Notes under the pieces: generated by a model
Databases searched by the model: none
What the model was told of the DNA's origin: nothing
What the model saw: only the letters and a program-made list of their open reading frames with translations
Program-made: the position numbers and the translations under genes
Source of the DNA: Actinomadura sp. NBRC 104412
GTDB lineage: Bacteria > Actinomycetota > Actinomycetes > Streptosporangiales > Streptosporangiaceae
Length of the DNA: 64,000 nucleotides
Assembly: GCF_030269515.1 (NCBI RefSeq)
Contig: NZ_BSTM01000010.1
Span: 124,001 to 188,000 of the forward strand
Direction of reading: 5' to 3'
In this document: positions 24,989 through 33,969 of the stretch, in pieces
Layout of the letters: each line of letters starts with the position of its first letter
Numbering within the stretch: the stretch's first letter is position 1

Positions 24989-26215
24989 ATGACCTACGTG
25001 GTCCCCTACAGCGGGATCTCCAACAGGCCGGGCGACGAGGAGATCAAGGCCGTGACCCAGGCGCTGACCCAGGACACCCTGGCGATGGGTCCCTGCGGCA
25101 AGGAGTTCGAGGCACGGCTGGGCGACTTCCTGGGCGCCCGCCATGTCCAGGCCACCAGTTCCTGCACCACGGCGCTGTTCCTGGCCGCACAGGTGCTGGA
25201 GCTCCAGCCGGGCGACGAGGTGATCACCACGCCCCAGACGTTCTGGGTGACCACCTGGCCGCTCCAGGCCCGCGGCTGCGTGATCAAGTTCGCCGACATC
25301 GACCCCGACAGCCTGAACATCGACCCGGCCACGATCGAGCCGCTGGTCACCGAGCGCACCAAGTCGATCTGGGTCGTCCACTACGGCGGCCAGGCCGTCG
25401 ACATGGACCCGGTGATGGAGATCGCCAGGCGGCACGGGCTGACCGTGGTCGAGGACTGCGCCCATGTCGCCGGCGGCACCTACAAGGGCAGGGCGCTGGG
25501 CACCATCGGCGACATCGGCTGCTTCAGCTTCCACTCGCTCAAGAACATGACCACTGGCGAGGGCGGGGCGTTCGTCACCCGTGACGACCGGTACGCCGAG
25601 ATGGCCCGCGCGCTGGGCACCATCCATGTGTGGGGCCCGATGCGCGAGCGCGACGAGCCCGCCATCGGCCCGTACCGGCAGCCCGCGTACTACCGCGACG
25701 CGCACGTGCTGCGGTCCTACACCCACGACTACGTGGACGGGCGCTACCTGGTCGGCAACAACTTCCGGATGAGCGAGCTGAGCGCCGCGCTGGGCATCGT
25801 CCAGCTCGGCAAGCTGGACCGGCTCAACGGGCGCCGCCGCGAGATCGCCCACCGGCTGGACGAGGGGATCCGGGACGTCCCGGGCATCCGCGTCCAGAAC
25901 GAGAAGCCCTACGCACGCCACGTCTACCACCTGTACACGCTGTTCTACGACCCCGAGACCGTCGGCGCGCCCAAGGACGACTTCATCAAGCACCTGCAGG
26001 AAGAGGAGGGCATCGAGATCGTCGTCCGGTACTTCCCGATCCACCTGCTGCCCGAGTTCCGGTCCCTGGGACACCGCTACGGCGAGTGCCCGGTCGCCGA
26101 GCGGACCTACTTCGAGCACCAGATCCAGCTCCCCATCTATGACCACCTGACCGACGCGCAGGTGGAACACATGATCGGCGCGGTGCACCGCGGGGTCGCC
26201 GCACTGCGCAGCTGA
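24989..26215 (+). CDS. DegT/DnrJ/EryC1/StrS-family aminotransferase
   Basis: 408 residues of the sensory-transduction-like PLP aminotransferase family that aminates keto-sugars or cyclitols. Recognisable parts: the N-terminal VVPYSGISNRPGDEEIKAVTQ, TSSCTTALFLAAQ, VVEDCAHVAGGTYKGRALGT, and the PLP lysine in FHSLKNMTTGEGGAFV. C-terminal RYFPIHLLPEFR and PIYDHLTDAQVEHM are family-typical. ATG 24989 follows GGGAGAGGAG seven bases upstream. It is followed by a sugar-nucleotide-type SDR and an MFS transporter on the same strand, which suggests synthesis of an amino-sugar or amino-cyclitol product and its export. The exact substrate is unknown. Confidence 0.85.
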   Translation: MTYVVPYSGISNRPGDEEIKAVTQALTQDTLAMGPCGKEFEARLGDFLGARHVQATSSCTTALFLAAQVLELQPGDEVITTPQTFWVTTWPLQARGCVIKFADIDPDSLNIDPATIEPLVTERTKSIWVVHYGGQAVDMDPVMEIARRHGLTVVEDCAHVAGGTYKGRALGTIGDIGCFSFHSLKNMTTGEGGAFVTRDDRYAEMARALGTIHVWGPMRERDEPAIGPYRQPAYYRDAHVLRSYTHDYVDGRYLVGNNFRMSELSAALGIVQLGKLDRLNGRRREIAHRLDEGIRDVPGIRVQNEKPYARHVYHLYTLFYDPETVGAPKDDFIKHLQEEEGIEIVVRYFPIHLLPEFRSLGHRYGECPVAERTYFEHQIQLPIYDHLTDAQVEHMIGAVHRGVAALRS

Positions 26216-26357
26216 GACGGGCCGCCCGGGCCCGCGAGGGCCCGGTGCGCGCGGCCGTCCCGAAGAGCGGCCGCCGATCGAGGGTCCCGTCTTCTCCCAA
26301 TCCTGTCTTCGTACCCCCGTGCGCCCTGAAACGGGCGCACAGACCAGGAGTCTCATC

Positions 26358-27362
26358 ATGGACACAACATCGCCGGAGACCGCCGCCCGGAACGACACCG
26401 TCGCCGTCACCGGAGGGTCGGGCTTCGTCGGCGGCCATCTGGTCTCGGCGCTGGCCGGCCAGGGCAGGAGGGTGGTCGTCGTCGATCTGGACGAGCCCTC
26501 GCCCGAGCTGGCCGCCCTGCCCGGCGTCTCGTACCGGCGGGCCGACCTGCGCGACTACGGGGAGACGCTGCTCGCGCTGCGCGGCGTCGACACCGTCTTC
26601 CACCTGGCGGGCAACGCCAGCGGGACGCGCTCGGTCCAGTACCCCAGGTTCGACTTTCAGATCAACGGACTTGGAACGTGCCATGTCGGCAACGCCTGCG
26701 TCGAGATGGGCGTGCGGCGGCTGGTCTACATGTCCTCCGCCATCGTGTACGGAACGCCGCAGCGCTTCCCCATCGACGAGGAGCACCCGACCCGCCCGTT
26801 CCTGCCGTACGGGGCCTCGAAGTTCTCCGGCGAGCTGACCCTGCGCAGCCTGCACGAGGCGGTCGACCTGTCCGTGGTGATGGGCCGCTGCTTCGTCATC
26901 TACGGGCCCGGCGAGGACCCGCGCACCGCCGGCGGCGAGGTCTCCCAGTTCATGCGCTGGCAGCTCAACGACCTGCCGATCCCGGTCGTCGGCGACATCG
27001 ACCGCAAGACCCGCGACTTCGTGCACGTCTCCGACGTCTGCGCCGCGCTGATCGCGATGGCCGAGAACGGGACGCCGGGCGAGGCGTACAACATCGGCAG
27101 CGGGACGGAGACGTCCATGCGCCAGCTCGCGGACGCCGTGGCCACCGCCACCGGCCGCCCGGCCCGGCTGAAGGCCGACACCTCCCAGATGGAGGACAGC
27201 TTCCGCCTGGTGGCCGACATCTCCAAGCTCCGCGGCATCGGATACCGGCCCGCCGTCACGCTGGCGCAGGGCCTGGAGTCCCTCGCCGGCGCGCTCGGCC
27301 CCTTCCCCGAGCTCCCGACCGCGACGGTCGCCTTCCGCCGCGAGGCCGTCGAGCAGACCTGA
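26358..27362 (+). CDS. NAD-dependent epimerase/dehydratase (extended SDR)
   Basis: 334 residues. Rossmann motif AVTGGSGFVGGHLVSAL, catalytic Ser in MSSAIVYGTP, Tyr/Lys in YGASK, and the sugar-nucleotide-side stretch DFVHVSDVCAALIAMAENG...YNIGSG, as in UDP-glucose 4-epimerase-type enzymes. ATG 26358 has GGAG seven bases upstream. It lies 142 bp after the DegT gene. With the aminotransferase it could build a 4-amino or epimerised sugar; no glycosyltransferase is nearby, so the sugar fate is unknown. Confidence 0.85.
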   Translation: MDTTSPETAARNDTVAVTGGSGFVGGHLVSALAGQGRRVVVVDLDEPSPELAALPGVSYRRADLRDYGETLLALRGVDTVFHLAGNASGTRSVQYPRFDFQINGLGTCHVGNACVEMGVRRLVYMSSAIVYGTPQRFPIDEEHPTRPFLPYGASKFSGELTLRSLHEAVDLSVVMGRCFVIYGPGEDPRTAGGEVSQFMRWQLNDLPIPVVGDIDRKTRDFVHVSDVCAALIAMAENGTPGEAYNIGSGTETSMRQLADAVATATGRPARLKADTSQMEDSFRLVADISKLRGIGYRPAVTLAQGLESLAGALGPFPELPTATVAFRREAVEQT

Positions 27363-27426
27363 GCGCCGCGCGCTCGAAACCCCGCCCGGCGGGCCCGGAC
27401 CAGGACCCGCTGAGCGGGCTCCGACG

Positions 27427-27458
27427 CCGCCCGGCAGGATCCGGATCCTGCCGGGCGG
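27427..27458. terminator. Perfect 32-bp palindrome between the epimerase and MFS genes
   Basis: A perfect palindrome with half CCGCCCGGCAGGATCC (27427-27442) mirrored at 27443-27458, 65 bp after the epimerase stop and 58 bp before the MFS start. It would form a 16-bp stem with no unpaired loop in DNA. It may be a partial terminator within the operon or an operator for the transporter gene. Confidence 0.5.
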
Positions 27459-27516
27459 ACCCGGCCCTCGGGGCGGCTCCGGATCCATTCCAGGACTCGA
27501 TCACCAGGGGTACACC

Positions 27517-28791
27517 ATGCTCGAACGCAGGGCCGACGGCGGCGCGCGCACCGCGGACGACGGCGCGACCGGCGACCAACCCCCCGGGACGGGCGCCGTC
27601 CCGGTCCCGTCCGGCAAGAGGTCGGTGCGGGCCTCCGTCGGCGCCGTCTTCTTCGCCAACGGCGCCGCGTTCTCCACCTGGGCGGCCCGCGTCCCCGCCG
27701 TGCGGGACGGCCTCGGCCTGTCGCCCGGTGACCTGTCGGTGGCGCTGACCGGCCTGGCCGTGGGCGCCATCGTGGGCCTGCCGCTGGCGGGCGCGCTGGT
27801 CGCGCGGTTCGGGAGCAGGCGGGTGCTGGCCGGTGCCGTGCTGTATCTCGGGGCGCTGCCGCTGGTGGCGATGGCGCCCCAGCTCGTCTACCTCACCGCG
27901 ATGCTGGCCCTGTTCGCGATCGGCAACAGTGCCCTCGACGTCGCCATGAACACCCAGGGCGCCCTGGCCGAGCGGGCGTTCCAGCGTCCCCTCATGGGCG
28001 GCTTCCACGCCATGTTCAGCCTGGGCGGTGTCATCGGCGCGGGGATCGGCGGCCTGGCCGCGCACGCGGGGGTGGACGTCCACCTGCACTTCCTGGCGGC
28101 CACGGTCGTGCTGCTGGCGGTGTGCCTGGTCGCCGCGAGGCTCCTGCCGCACGACCCGCCCTCGGGCCGGCCCGCGGACCGGCAGATCGCGCTGCCCGTG
28201 CGCGGGCTGTGGGCGCCCGGCGCCATCGCCTTCTGCGCGCTGATGGCCGAGGGGCTGATGAACGACTGGGGGTCGGTGTACCTGCACGACGTCGCCCACG
28301 TCACGCACTTCACGGCGGCGGCGGGCGTCGCGGTCTTCTCCGCGGGGATGGTGACGGGCCGGCTGGCGGCCGACCGGATCCGCGCGCAGATGCGTCCCGA
28401 CCGGTTCCTGCGCGGCTGCGCCCTGGTCGCCGCGTCCGGCGCCGCCCTCGCCGTCACCCTGCCCTGGGAGTGGACGGGCCTGGCCGGCTACATCCTGATC
28501 GGGCTGGGGCTGGCGGCCATCATCCCGGTGACCTTCAGCCACACCGCCGGGCGCTTCCCGGACAAGCCGGGCGCCTCGATCGCCGCGGTCTCGACGGTCG
28601 GCTACGTCGGGTTCCTGGTCGGCCCGCCGGTGATCGGCCTGGCCGCCGAGTCGGCCGGGCTGCGCGCGGTCATGGCCGTCTTCCTGGCGCTCATGGTGTC
28701 GCTGATGTGCCTGACCCCCGCGGTGCGTCCCGCCGTGCCGGGGGACGCACCGGAAAGGGAACGGGTCAGGACGCGCGGGGACGGGCGTTGA
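27517..28791 (+). CDS. MFS transporter
   Basis: 424 residues with about twelve membrane helices. A hydrophilic N-terminus of about 35 residues precedes SVGAVFFANGAAFSTWAARVP; the loop RFGSRRVLAG and the helix GNSALDVAMNTQGALAERA resemble the YbjJ/fucose-permease-like branch of MFS. RIRAQMRPDRFLRG lies in the central/second-half loop. It follows the aminotransferase and epimerase genes and could export their product. The N-terminal extension is unusual, but a suitable AGGGG site precedes ATG 27517. Confidence 0.85.
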   Translation: MLERRADGGARTADDGATGDQPPGTGAVPVPSGKRSVRASVGAVFFANGAAFSTWAARVPAVRDGLGLSPGDLSVALTGLAVGAIVGLPLAGALVARFGSRRVLAGAVLYLGALPLVAMAPQLVYLTAMLALFAIGNSALDVAMNTQGALAERAFQRPLMGGFHAMFSLGGVIGAGIGGLAAHAGVDVHLHFLAATVVLLAVCLVAARLLPHDPPSGRPADRQIALPVRGLWAPGAIAFCALMAEGLMNDWGSVYLHDVAHVTHFTAAAGVAVFSAGMVTGRLAADRIRAQMRPDRFLRGCALVAASGAALAVTLPWEWTGLAGYILIGLGLAAIIPVTFSHTAGRFPDKPGASIAAVSTVGYVGFLVGPPVIGLAAESAGLRAVMAVFLALMVSLMCLTPAVRPAVPGDAPERERVRTRGDGR

Positions 28792-28816
28792 GCCCGTCCA
28801 GCGGGCGCGCCGGCTC

Positions 28817-29821
28817 TCAGGCCGGAGGCTCGACGCCCAGGAAGCGGAAGGCGTTGTGCCAGGTGATGTCCTCCAGTACGGCGTCGGGCAGGTCCATGGT
28901 GCGCAGCGAGCGGCCGGCGGGCTCCTCGCGCGGCATCGCGGGGAAGTCCGAGCCGACCAGGATCCGGTCGTGCCCGAGCAGGTCGATGATGTACCGCAGC
29001 GCCCGCCTGTCGAACACCATCGAGTCGTAGTAGAACCGGCGCGCGTACTCCAGCGGTGACGGGCCGTCGTCCGGCATGACGGCGCGCTCCTTGACGGGCG
29101 GCTCCTCGTTCCACGTGCCGCCCCAGAAGTACTGGGCGCGCGGCACCATCAACGGGAAGCCGCCCGCCGCGTGGCTGAACGAGATCCGCAGGTCCGGGCA
29201 TCGGGCCGCCGTGCCGCCGGTGATCAGCGACGCGGCGGCCAGCGCGCCCTCCAGGCCCACCACGTAGGTGCCCATCGCGGCCCTGGGCAGCCGGTCGGTC
29301 GGGGTCGGCAGCGCGTGCACGAAGATCGGCAGGTCGAGCCGCTCGGCCTCCTCGAAGAACGGCAGGAACCGCTCGTCGCCGATGGACGCGCCGTTCACGT
29401 TGGAGGCGATCTCGACGCCGTGCAGCCCCGCCTCGCGGATGGCGGTCAGCTCCTTGGCCGCCGTCTCCGGGTCCTGCATCGGCACCAGCCCGAACCCGAT
29501 CAGCTTGGACGGGTCGGCCGAGCACAGGGCGGCGGTGGCCTCGTTGATGTGCCGGGCCAGCGACAGCGCGTCGGGCAGCGGCAGGTCGTAGCGCAGCAGC
29601 GGCGGCATGGGCGTCAGCACCTCGACGTCCACCCCGGACGCGGCCATCTCCTCGATCCTGCGCTCGGCCTCGAAGAACACGTCCCGGGCCGTGAATCTCA
29701 CGGCGCCGAACAGCAGCGTGCGCGCGGTGTCCCCGTCGATGGGCTCCATCTTCGGGAAGCACTCGGGGGCGTCCGCCGGGTAGTCGCGGGGCAGCAGGTG
29801 GGCGTGCGCGTCGACGAGCAT
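28817..29821 (-). CDS. Amidohydrolase (ACMSD-like decarboxylase family)
   Basis: 334 residues of the amidohydrolase_2 / 2-amino-3-carboxymuconate-semialdehyde decarboxylase-like family. Metal-binding motifs are VDAHAHLLP at the N-terminus (His6, His8), IFVHALP near 172, FSHAAGG near 217 and LVGSDFP near 290. Members decarboxylate or hydrolyse aromatic-ring or lactone intermediates in catabolism. It lies 13 bp after a zinc dehydrogenase gene in the same operon, facing the large ABC/dehydrogenase gene set. The substrate is not predictable. Confidence 0.85.
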   Translation of the reverse strand: MLVDAHAHLLPRDYPADAPECFPKMEPIDGDTARTLLFGAVRFTARDVFFEAERRIEEMAASGVDVEVLTPMPPLLRYDLPLPDALSLARHINEATAALCSADPSKLIGFGLVPMQDPETAAKELTAIREAGLHGVEIASNVNGASIGDERFLPFFEEAERLDLPIFVHALPTPTDRLPRAAMGTYVVGLEGALAAASLITGGTAARCPDLRISFSHAAGGFPLMVPRAQYFWGGTWNEEPPVKERAVMPDDGPSPLEYARRFYYDSMVFDRRALRYIIDLLGHDRILVGSDFPAMPREEPAGRSLRTMDLPDAVLEDITWHNAFRFLGVEPPA

Positions 29822-29834
29822 TCGGGGCCTCCGG

Positions 29835-30941
29835 TCAGCCGTTGGGGTGGATGGAGACGTGGATCGCCTCCTCGCCGGGCACCTCGCCGGCCAGCGTCTC
29901 GATGGCCCGCGCGCAGTCGTCCAGCCCGAAGGTGTGGGTGTGCATCCGCTCCAGCGGGAACCGGCCGGACTCGATGATCGCGATCGCCTCCTCGTTGGCG
30001 CGGGCGTCCACCCCGAACGCGCCGACCACGTTGAGCGCCCGGTTGATGATCAGGTCGGTGCGCAGCGGGATCTCCTTGCCGCCCTTCAGCCCGGCCAGCA
30101 CCACCCGGCCGCCGTGCCGGGCGGCCAGCAGCGCGTCGGTCACCGGCTGCGCGGCCATCGGGGTCAGCTCCAGGACGACGTCCGCCATCGCGCCGTCGGT
30201 GATCTCGCGGACCCGCTCGACGGTGTCCTCCCCGCCGTCACCGTCCACCGTGATCGTGTGGTCGGCGCCGAACTCGCGGGCCAGCGCCAGCTTGTGCGCG
30301 TCCGCCTCCAGCCCGGTGACGATGATCGTCCCGGCGCCGGCGGCGCGCGCCGCGACGACGCAGGCCAGGCCGCGCTGCCCGGCGCCCAGCACCAGCACGG
30401 TGTCGCCGAGGCCGACGCCGCCGAGGTGCGCCGCCCAGCGCACCCCCGCGCCGAGCGGGTTGTACATGGCCGCGACCTCGGCCGGCAGATTCTTGTCGAT
30501 CTTGTGGACGACCGTGCCGGGCGATAGGTACAGGTACTCGGCGAACCCGCCCCACAGCGCCGGCTCCAGGTCGATGGGACTCACGCCGTGCCCGGCCCTG
30601 CGGTTGGGACAGGACTGGTAGCGGCCGGTGAGGCAGTGCTGGCAGTAGTGGCACGGCACGATGACCTCCAGCGCCACCCGGTCGCCCGGCTGCACGCCCC
30701 ACCGCGCCGCGGCCTCGTCGCCGATCTCCTCGATGATGCCCAGCGGCTCGTGCCCGGGGATCGTCGGCTTGGTGCGGTCACGGCCCAGATGGCCCCGGTA
30801 GGTCTCGACGTCGCTGCCGCAGATGCCGTTGGCCTCGACGCGCAGCAGCCCGTCGTCCGCTCCGATCGTGGGACGGGGGAACTCGCGTATCTCGATCTTT
30901 CCCGGGCCCACCTGGACGGCGGCGCGGACGGTCTCTCCCAT
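29835..30941 (-). CDS. Zinc-dependent alcohol/polyol dehydrogenase
   Basis: 368 residues of the medium-chain dehydrogenase family: ANGICGSDVETYRGH and PGHEPLGIIEEIG for the catalytic zinc, CHYCQHCLTGRYQSC for the structural zinc, and VLVLGAGQRGLACVVAARA for NAD. The latter departs from the usual GxGxxG pattern only by Q/R choice. ATG 30941 follows GAAAGG; an upstream open extension of 43 codons has no coding character. It is the first gene of a two-gene operon with the amidohydrolase. It is divergent from the ABC importer operon, with 360 bp between. Confidence 0.85.
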   Translation of the reverse strand: MGETVRAAVQVGPGKIEIREFPRPTIGADDGLLRVEANGICGSDVETYRGHLGRDRTKPTIPGHEPLGIIEEIGDEAAARWGVQPGDRVALEVIVPCHYCQHCLTGRYQSCPNRRAGHGVSPIDLEPALWGGFAEYLYLSPGTVVHKIDKNLPAEVAAMYNPLGAGVRWAAHLGGVGLGDTVLVLGAGQRGLACVVAARAAGAGTIIVTGLEADAHKLALAREFGADHTITVDGDGGEDTVERVREITDGAMADVVLELTPMAAQPVTDALLAARHGGRVVLAGLKGGKEIPLRTDLIINRALNVVGAFGVDARANEEAIAIIESGRFPLERMHTHTFGLDDCARAIETLAGEVPGEEAIHVSIHPNG

Positions 30942-31301
30942 GGCAGGCGGCCTTTCTTCGGGGGTGGATCTCGGGCGGCGGCTCGGGGCGCGCGGCGCGG
31001 GTGCGAACCGGCCGGCCGTCCCCACCCTGTCCCGCTCCCGCGGCCGGACGCGACGGGGGTTTCGCGTCACGGAAACCGAGGTCGCCGCCCGGGTGGCGGC
31101 CGGGCGCTTGTCTTCCGTCCCACGAAAGGGCGCTATGCCAGCCAGGGGCCGTGTGGTGACCTCGCCCTAAGCGCATCAGTGAGCCAGGCCACATTGGGGG
31201 GTGGGCGGGCTCCATCTCCGAGGTCCCCGGCCCTCCGCCCGGGCCCTCCGCGGAACCGACAACGGTCATTGCGTCTCGGTCACTGAAGCAGGAGGACGCA
31301 G
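30942..31301. promoter_or_regulatory. Divergent promoter region with inverted repeat GGTTTC-N8-GAAACC
   Basis: A 360-bp gap between divergent operons. It carries a perfect 6-bp inverted repeat, GGTTTC (31058-31063) and GAAACC (31072-31077), spaced 8 bp, in the style of IclR or similar dimer sites. No small gene with coding character is seen. A GGAGG ribosome site ends the region before the solute-binding protein gene. Confidence 0.45.
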
Positions 31302-32906
31302 GTGAGAAGAAAGATCCAGCTGATGGCTGGACTCCTGGCGGTGGCGCTCGCCGCCACCGCGTGCAGCCAGCAGGGAGCCTCCACCGAGGGCTCCCCGTCC
31401 GCCGGACCCCCGCAGCGGGGCGGCCAGATCACGGTCCTCAAGGACGCCTCCTTCGACGGCAGCTGGCCGTCGGGACTCGACCCCGCCACCAACACCACGG
31501 GCGGGGCCAACATCGCCCAGATGGCGGCGATCTACGGCGGGCTGTTCGTCATCTCCGCCAACCCGGACGGCACCGGCGCGAAGGTGGTGCCCCACCAGGC
31601 CGAGAGCTACCAGGTCCTGGACCAGGGCAGGACCCTCAAGATCAAGATCCGGCAGGGCATCAAGTTCACCGACGGCACCCCGTTCGACGCCGAGGCGGTG
31701 CGGTTCAACATCGACCGCAACATGAAGTCCACCTGCACCTGCCGGCCGATCTGGCAGCTCGCCAAGAACGGCATCAGCACCGAGGGCAGCGACACCGTGG
31801 TGCTGCGCTTCACCCAGCCCACCGCGTCGGCGATCAACAACATCCCCATCTCCAACGTCAACTGGATCGTCTCGCCGGCCGCGCTGAAGCGGATGGGCGA
31901 GGCCAAGTTCCGGGTCACCCCGGTCGGCGCGGGACCGTTCAAGGTCGTGTCCAACCGGCTCAGCTCGGAGCTGGTGCTGGAGCGCAACCCCGACTACTTC
32001 AAGAAGGGCCTGCCCTACCTCGACCGGCTGACCTTCAAGTCGATCGGCGGGGACCAGGCCGCCTACCAGGCGCTGCTGGCCGGCCAGGCGGATGCGTTCG
32101 AGGGGATGACCACCACCCCGCTGCTGGACCAGGCGACCAAGAACGACAGGCTCACCGTGACGGTGCAGCCGCCGACCTCCCCGTACGTCATCCAGCTCAA
32201 CACCCAGATCGCGCCGTTCAACAACGAGAAGGCGCGGCAGGCGATCTACTACGCGACGGACTTCCAGGCGATCGCGCGGGGCGTGTTCAAGGGCAGGTTC
32301 CCGGTGAGCCAGACCTTCACCGCGCCCGGCGGGCTCTTCCACCACAAGGAGGGCGTGCCCGGCTACCGCACCTACAACCTGAACGAGGCCAAGCGGCTCG
32401 TGCAGGAGGTCGGCGGCATCACCGTCACGCTGGGCACGCTGGGCGACTACGTCGCGCGGCAGGTGAACATCGCACTACAGACCCAATGGCGGCAGGCCGG
32501 CATCAACGTCAAGATCGAGGACTACCAGCTGAATCGGCTGGTCGAGGCGTTCAACAGCGGTAAGTGGCAGGCGATGCTCCAGACCGCCGGGGCGTGGGAT
32601 CCCGCCGCGGGCGTCGGCGTCGCGTTCCGGTTCGCCTCCACCTCGCCGTTCACCGGCGTGAAAGACCCGAAGCTGGACCAGATGCTGAACCAGGCCGCGG
32701 CCGAGGTCGACCCGGCCAAGCGGGACAAGCTGTACGCCGACGCCGGCAAGTACATCAGCGACAAGGCGTACGCGCCGTTCGGCCTCGCCTTCGCCCCGGC
32801 CAACCTGGCGGTCAAGGGCGTGTACGGCCCGGGTCTCACCACCAAGATCCCGCCGCTGGTCGTCAACTCCGGCATCCTCTGGGACGAGGTCTGGAGGGCC
32901 AAGTGA
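31302..32906 (+). CDS. Family 5 (dipeptide/oligopeptide-type) solute-binding lipoprotein
   Basis: 534 residues, typical for SBP_bac_5. The lipoprotein signal ends at ATACS (Cys21). Family stretches include GRTLKIKIRQGIKFTDGTPF, FNIDRNMKS, VGAGPFKVVSNRLSSELVLERNPDYFKKG and, near the end, KYISDKAYAPFGLAF. GTG 31302 is preceded by GGAGG at six bases. It is the first gene of a five-gene ABC import operon. Because alcohol and aldehyde dehydrogenases follow, the ligand may be a non-peptide carbon compound; this is inferred from context. Confidence 0.9.
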   Translation: MRRKIQLMAGLLAVALAATACSQQGASTEGSPSAGPPQRGGQITVLKDASFDGSWPSGLDPATNTTGGANIAQMAAIYGGLFVISANPDGTGAKVVPHQAESYQVLDQGRTLKIKIRQGIKFTDGTPFDAEAVRFNIDRNMKSTCTCRPIWQLAKNGISTEGSDTVVLRFTQPTASAINNIPISNVNWIVSPAALKRMGEAKFRVTPVGAGPFKVVSNRLSSELVLERNPDYFKKGLPYLDRLTFKSIGGDQAAYQALLAGQADAFEGMTTTPLLDQATKNDRLTVTVQPPTSPYVIQLNTQIAPFNNEKARQAIYYATDFQAIARGVFKGRFPVSQTFTAPGGLFHHKEGVPGYRTYNLNEAKRLVQEVGGITVTLGTLGDYVARQVNIALQTQWRQAGINVKIEDYQLNRLVEAFNSGKWQAMLQTAGAWDPAAGVGVAFRFASTSPFTGVKDPKLDQMLNQAAAEVDPAKRDKLYADAGKYISDKAYAPFGLAFAPANLAVKGVYGPGLTTKIPPLVVNSGILWDEVWRAK

Positions 32907-32946
32907 CCGTGCCGAAGACGCACCGGGCGACCGGGCGGGAGGCGCA

Positions 32947-33969
32947 GTGACGGCGGTCGTCGCCAAGCGGCGGACGGGCGACCGGGGCATCTGGGCCCAG
33001 ATGCTCCGGTCGCCCGCCGTGCGGCTGGTGGTCAAGAGGCTCCTGCTCGCGATCCCCATCATGCTGGGGGTCACCATCCTGACCTTCTGGGTGATCAACC
33101 TGATCCCCGGCAACCCGGCCCAGGCGCTGCTGGGCCCGGAGGCCACCCCGGACCAGATCCGGGCGATGGAGATCCAGATGGGGCTCGACCGCCCGGCCCA
33201 CGAGCGGTATCTGGAGTGGCTCGGCGGCGCGGTCCAGGGCGACCTGGGCACGTCCCTGATCAACCGGCAGCCGGTGGCCACGCAGATCGTCGACCGGCTG
33301 GCGGTGACCGGTGAGCTGGTCACGCTGACGCTGGTCGGCGCGCTGGCGTGCGCGGTGCCGCTGGCGCTGGTCGCGGCGCGCAGGCCCGGCGGCCCGTTCG
33401 ACCGGCTGGTCACCGTCGTCAACGTGACCGGCCTGTCGATGGCCAACTACGTGCTCGCCCTGCTGCTGGTGCTGGTGTTCTCCGTCACGCTCGGGGTGCT
33501 TCCGGCCATCGGGTTCGTGCCGCTGACGGAGAGCGTCGGGCGCAACCTCAGCTCGATGGTCCTGCCGTCCGTCGCGCTCGGCTTCCCGCTCATGTGCGTG
33601 TACACCCGCTTCCTGCGCGCCGACCTGGTGGACCAGATGCAGGGCCAGGACTACGTCGTCACCGCACGGGCCAAGGGCGTCAACCCCTGGCAGGTCCTGG
33701 TGCGGCACGCCCTGCGCAACTCCTCCTACGGCCTGATCGCGCTGGTCGGGCTGAACATGGGCACGCTGATCGGCGTCACCGTGATCATCGAGCAGATCTT
33801 CGCGCTGCCCGGGACCGGGCAGTTGCTGCTCTCGGCCATCAACTCCCGCGACGTCGTGCTCATCCAGGGCGTGGTCGTGTTCTTCGCCGTGGTGACGGTG
33901 CTCGGGAACCTCGCGGCCGACCTGCTCCAGACCGTTCTCGACCCGAGGATCCGCTATGGCGATCGCTGA
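32947..33969 (+). CDS. ABC importer permease, DppB type
   Basis: 340 residues. About 26 N-terminal residues precede RLLLAIPIMLGVTILTFWVI, the classic first helix of DppB/OppB. Further marks are LGLDRP-like MGLDRPAHERYLEWLGGAVQGDLGTS and the EAA loop TARAKGVNPWQVLVRHALRN. GTG 32947 gives the listed length. It forms the transmembrane channel with the next gene, overlapping it by 14 bp. Confidence 0.92.
   Translation: MTAVVAKRRTGDRGIWAQMLRSPAVRLVVKRLLLAIPIMLGVTILTFWVINLIPGNPAQALLGPEATPDQIRAMEIQMGLDRPAHERYLEWLGGAVQGDLGTSLINRQPVATQIVDRLAVTGELVTLTLVGALACAVPLALVAARRPGGPFDRLVTVVNVTGLSMANYVLALLLVLVFSVTLGVLPAIGFVPLTESVGRNLSSMVLPSVALGFPLMCVYTRFLRADLVDQMQGQDYVVTARAKGVNPWQVLVRHALRNSSYGLIALVGLNMGTLIGVTVIIEQIFALPGTGQLLLSAINSRDVVLIQGVVVFFAVVTVLGNLAADLLQTVLDPRIRYGDR

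Noticed and set aside
24684-24992. 102-codon open frame in the leader before the DegT gene
   Set aside because: Third codon positions lack the strong G/C bias of real genes here, there is no family resemblance, and it overlaps the DegT start out of frame.
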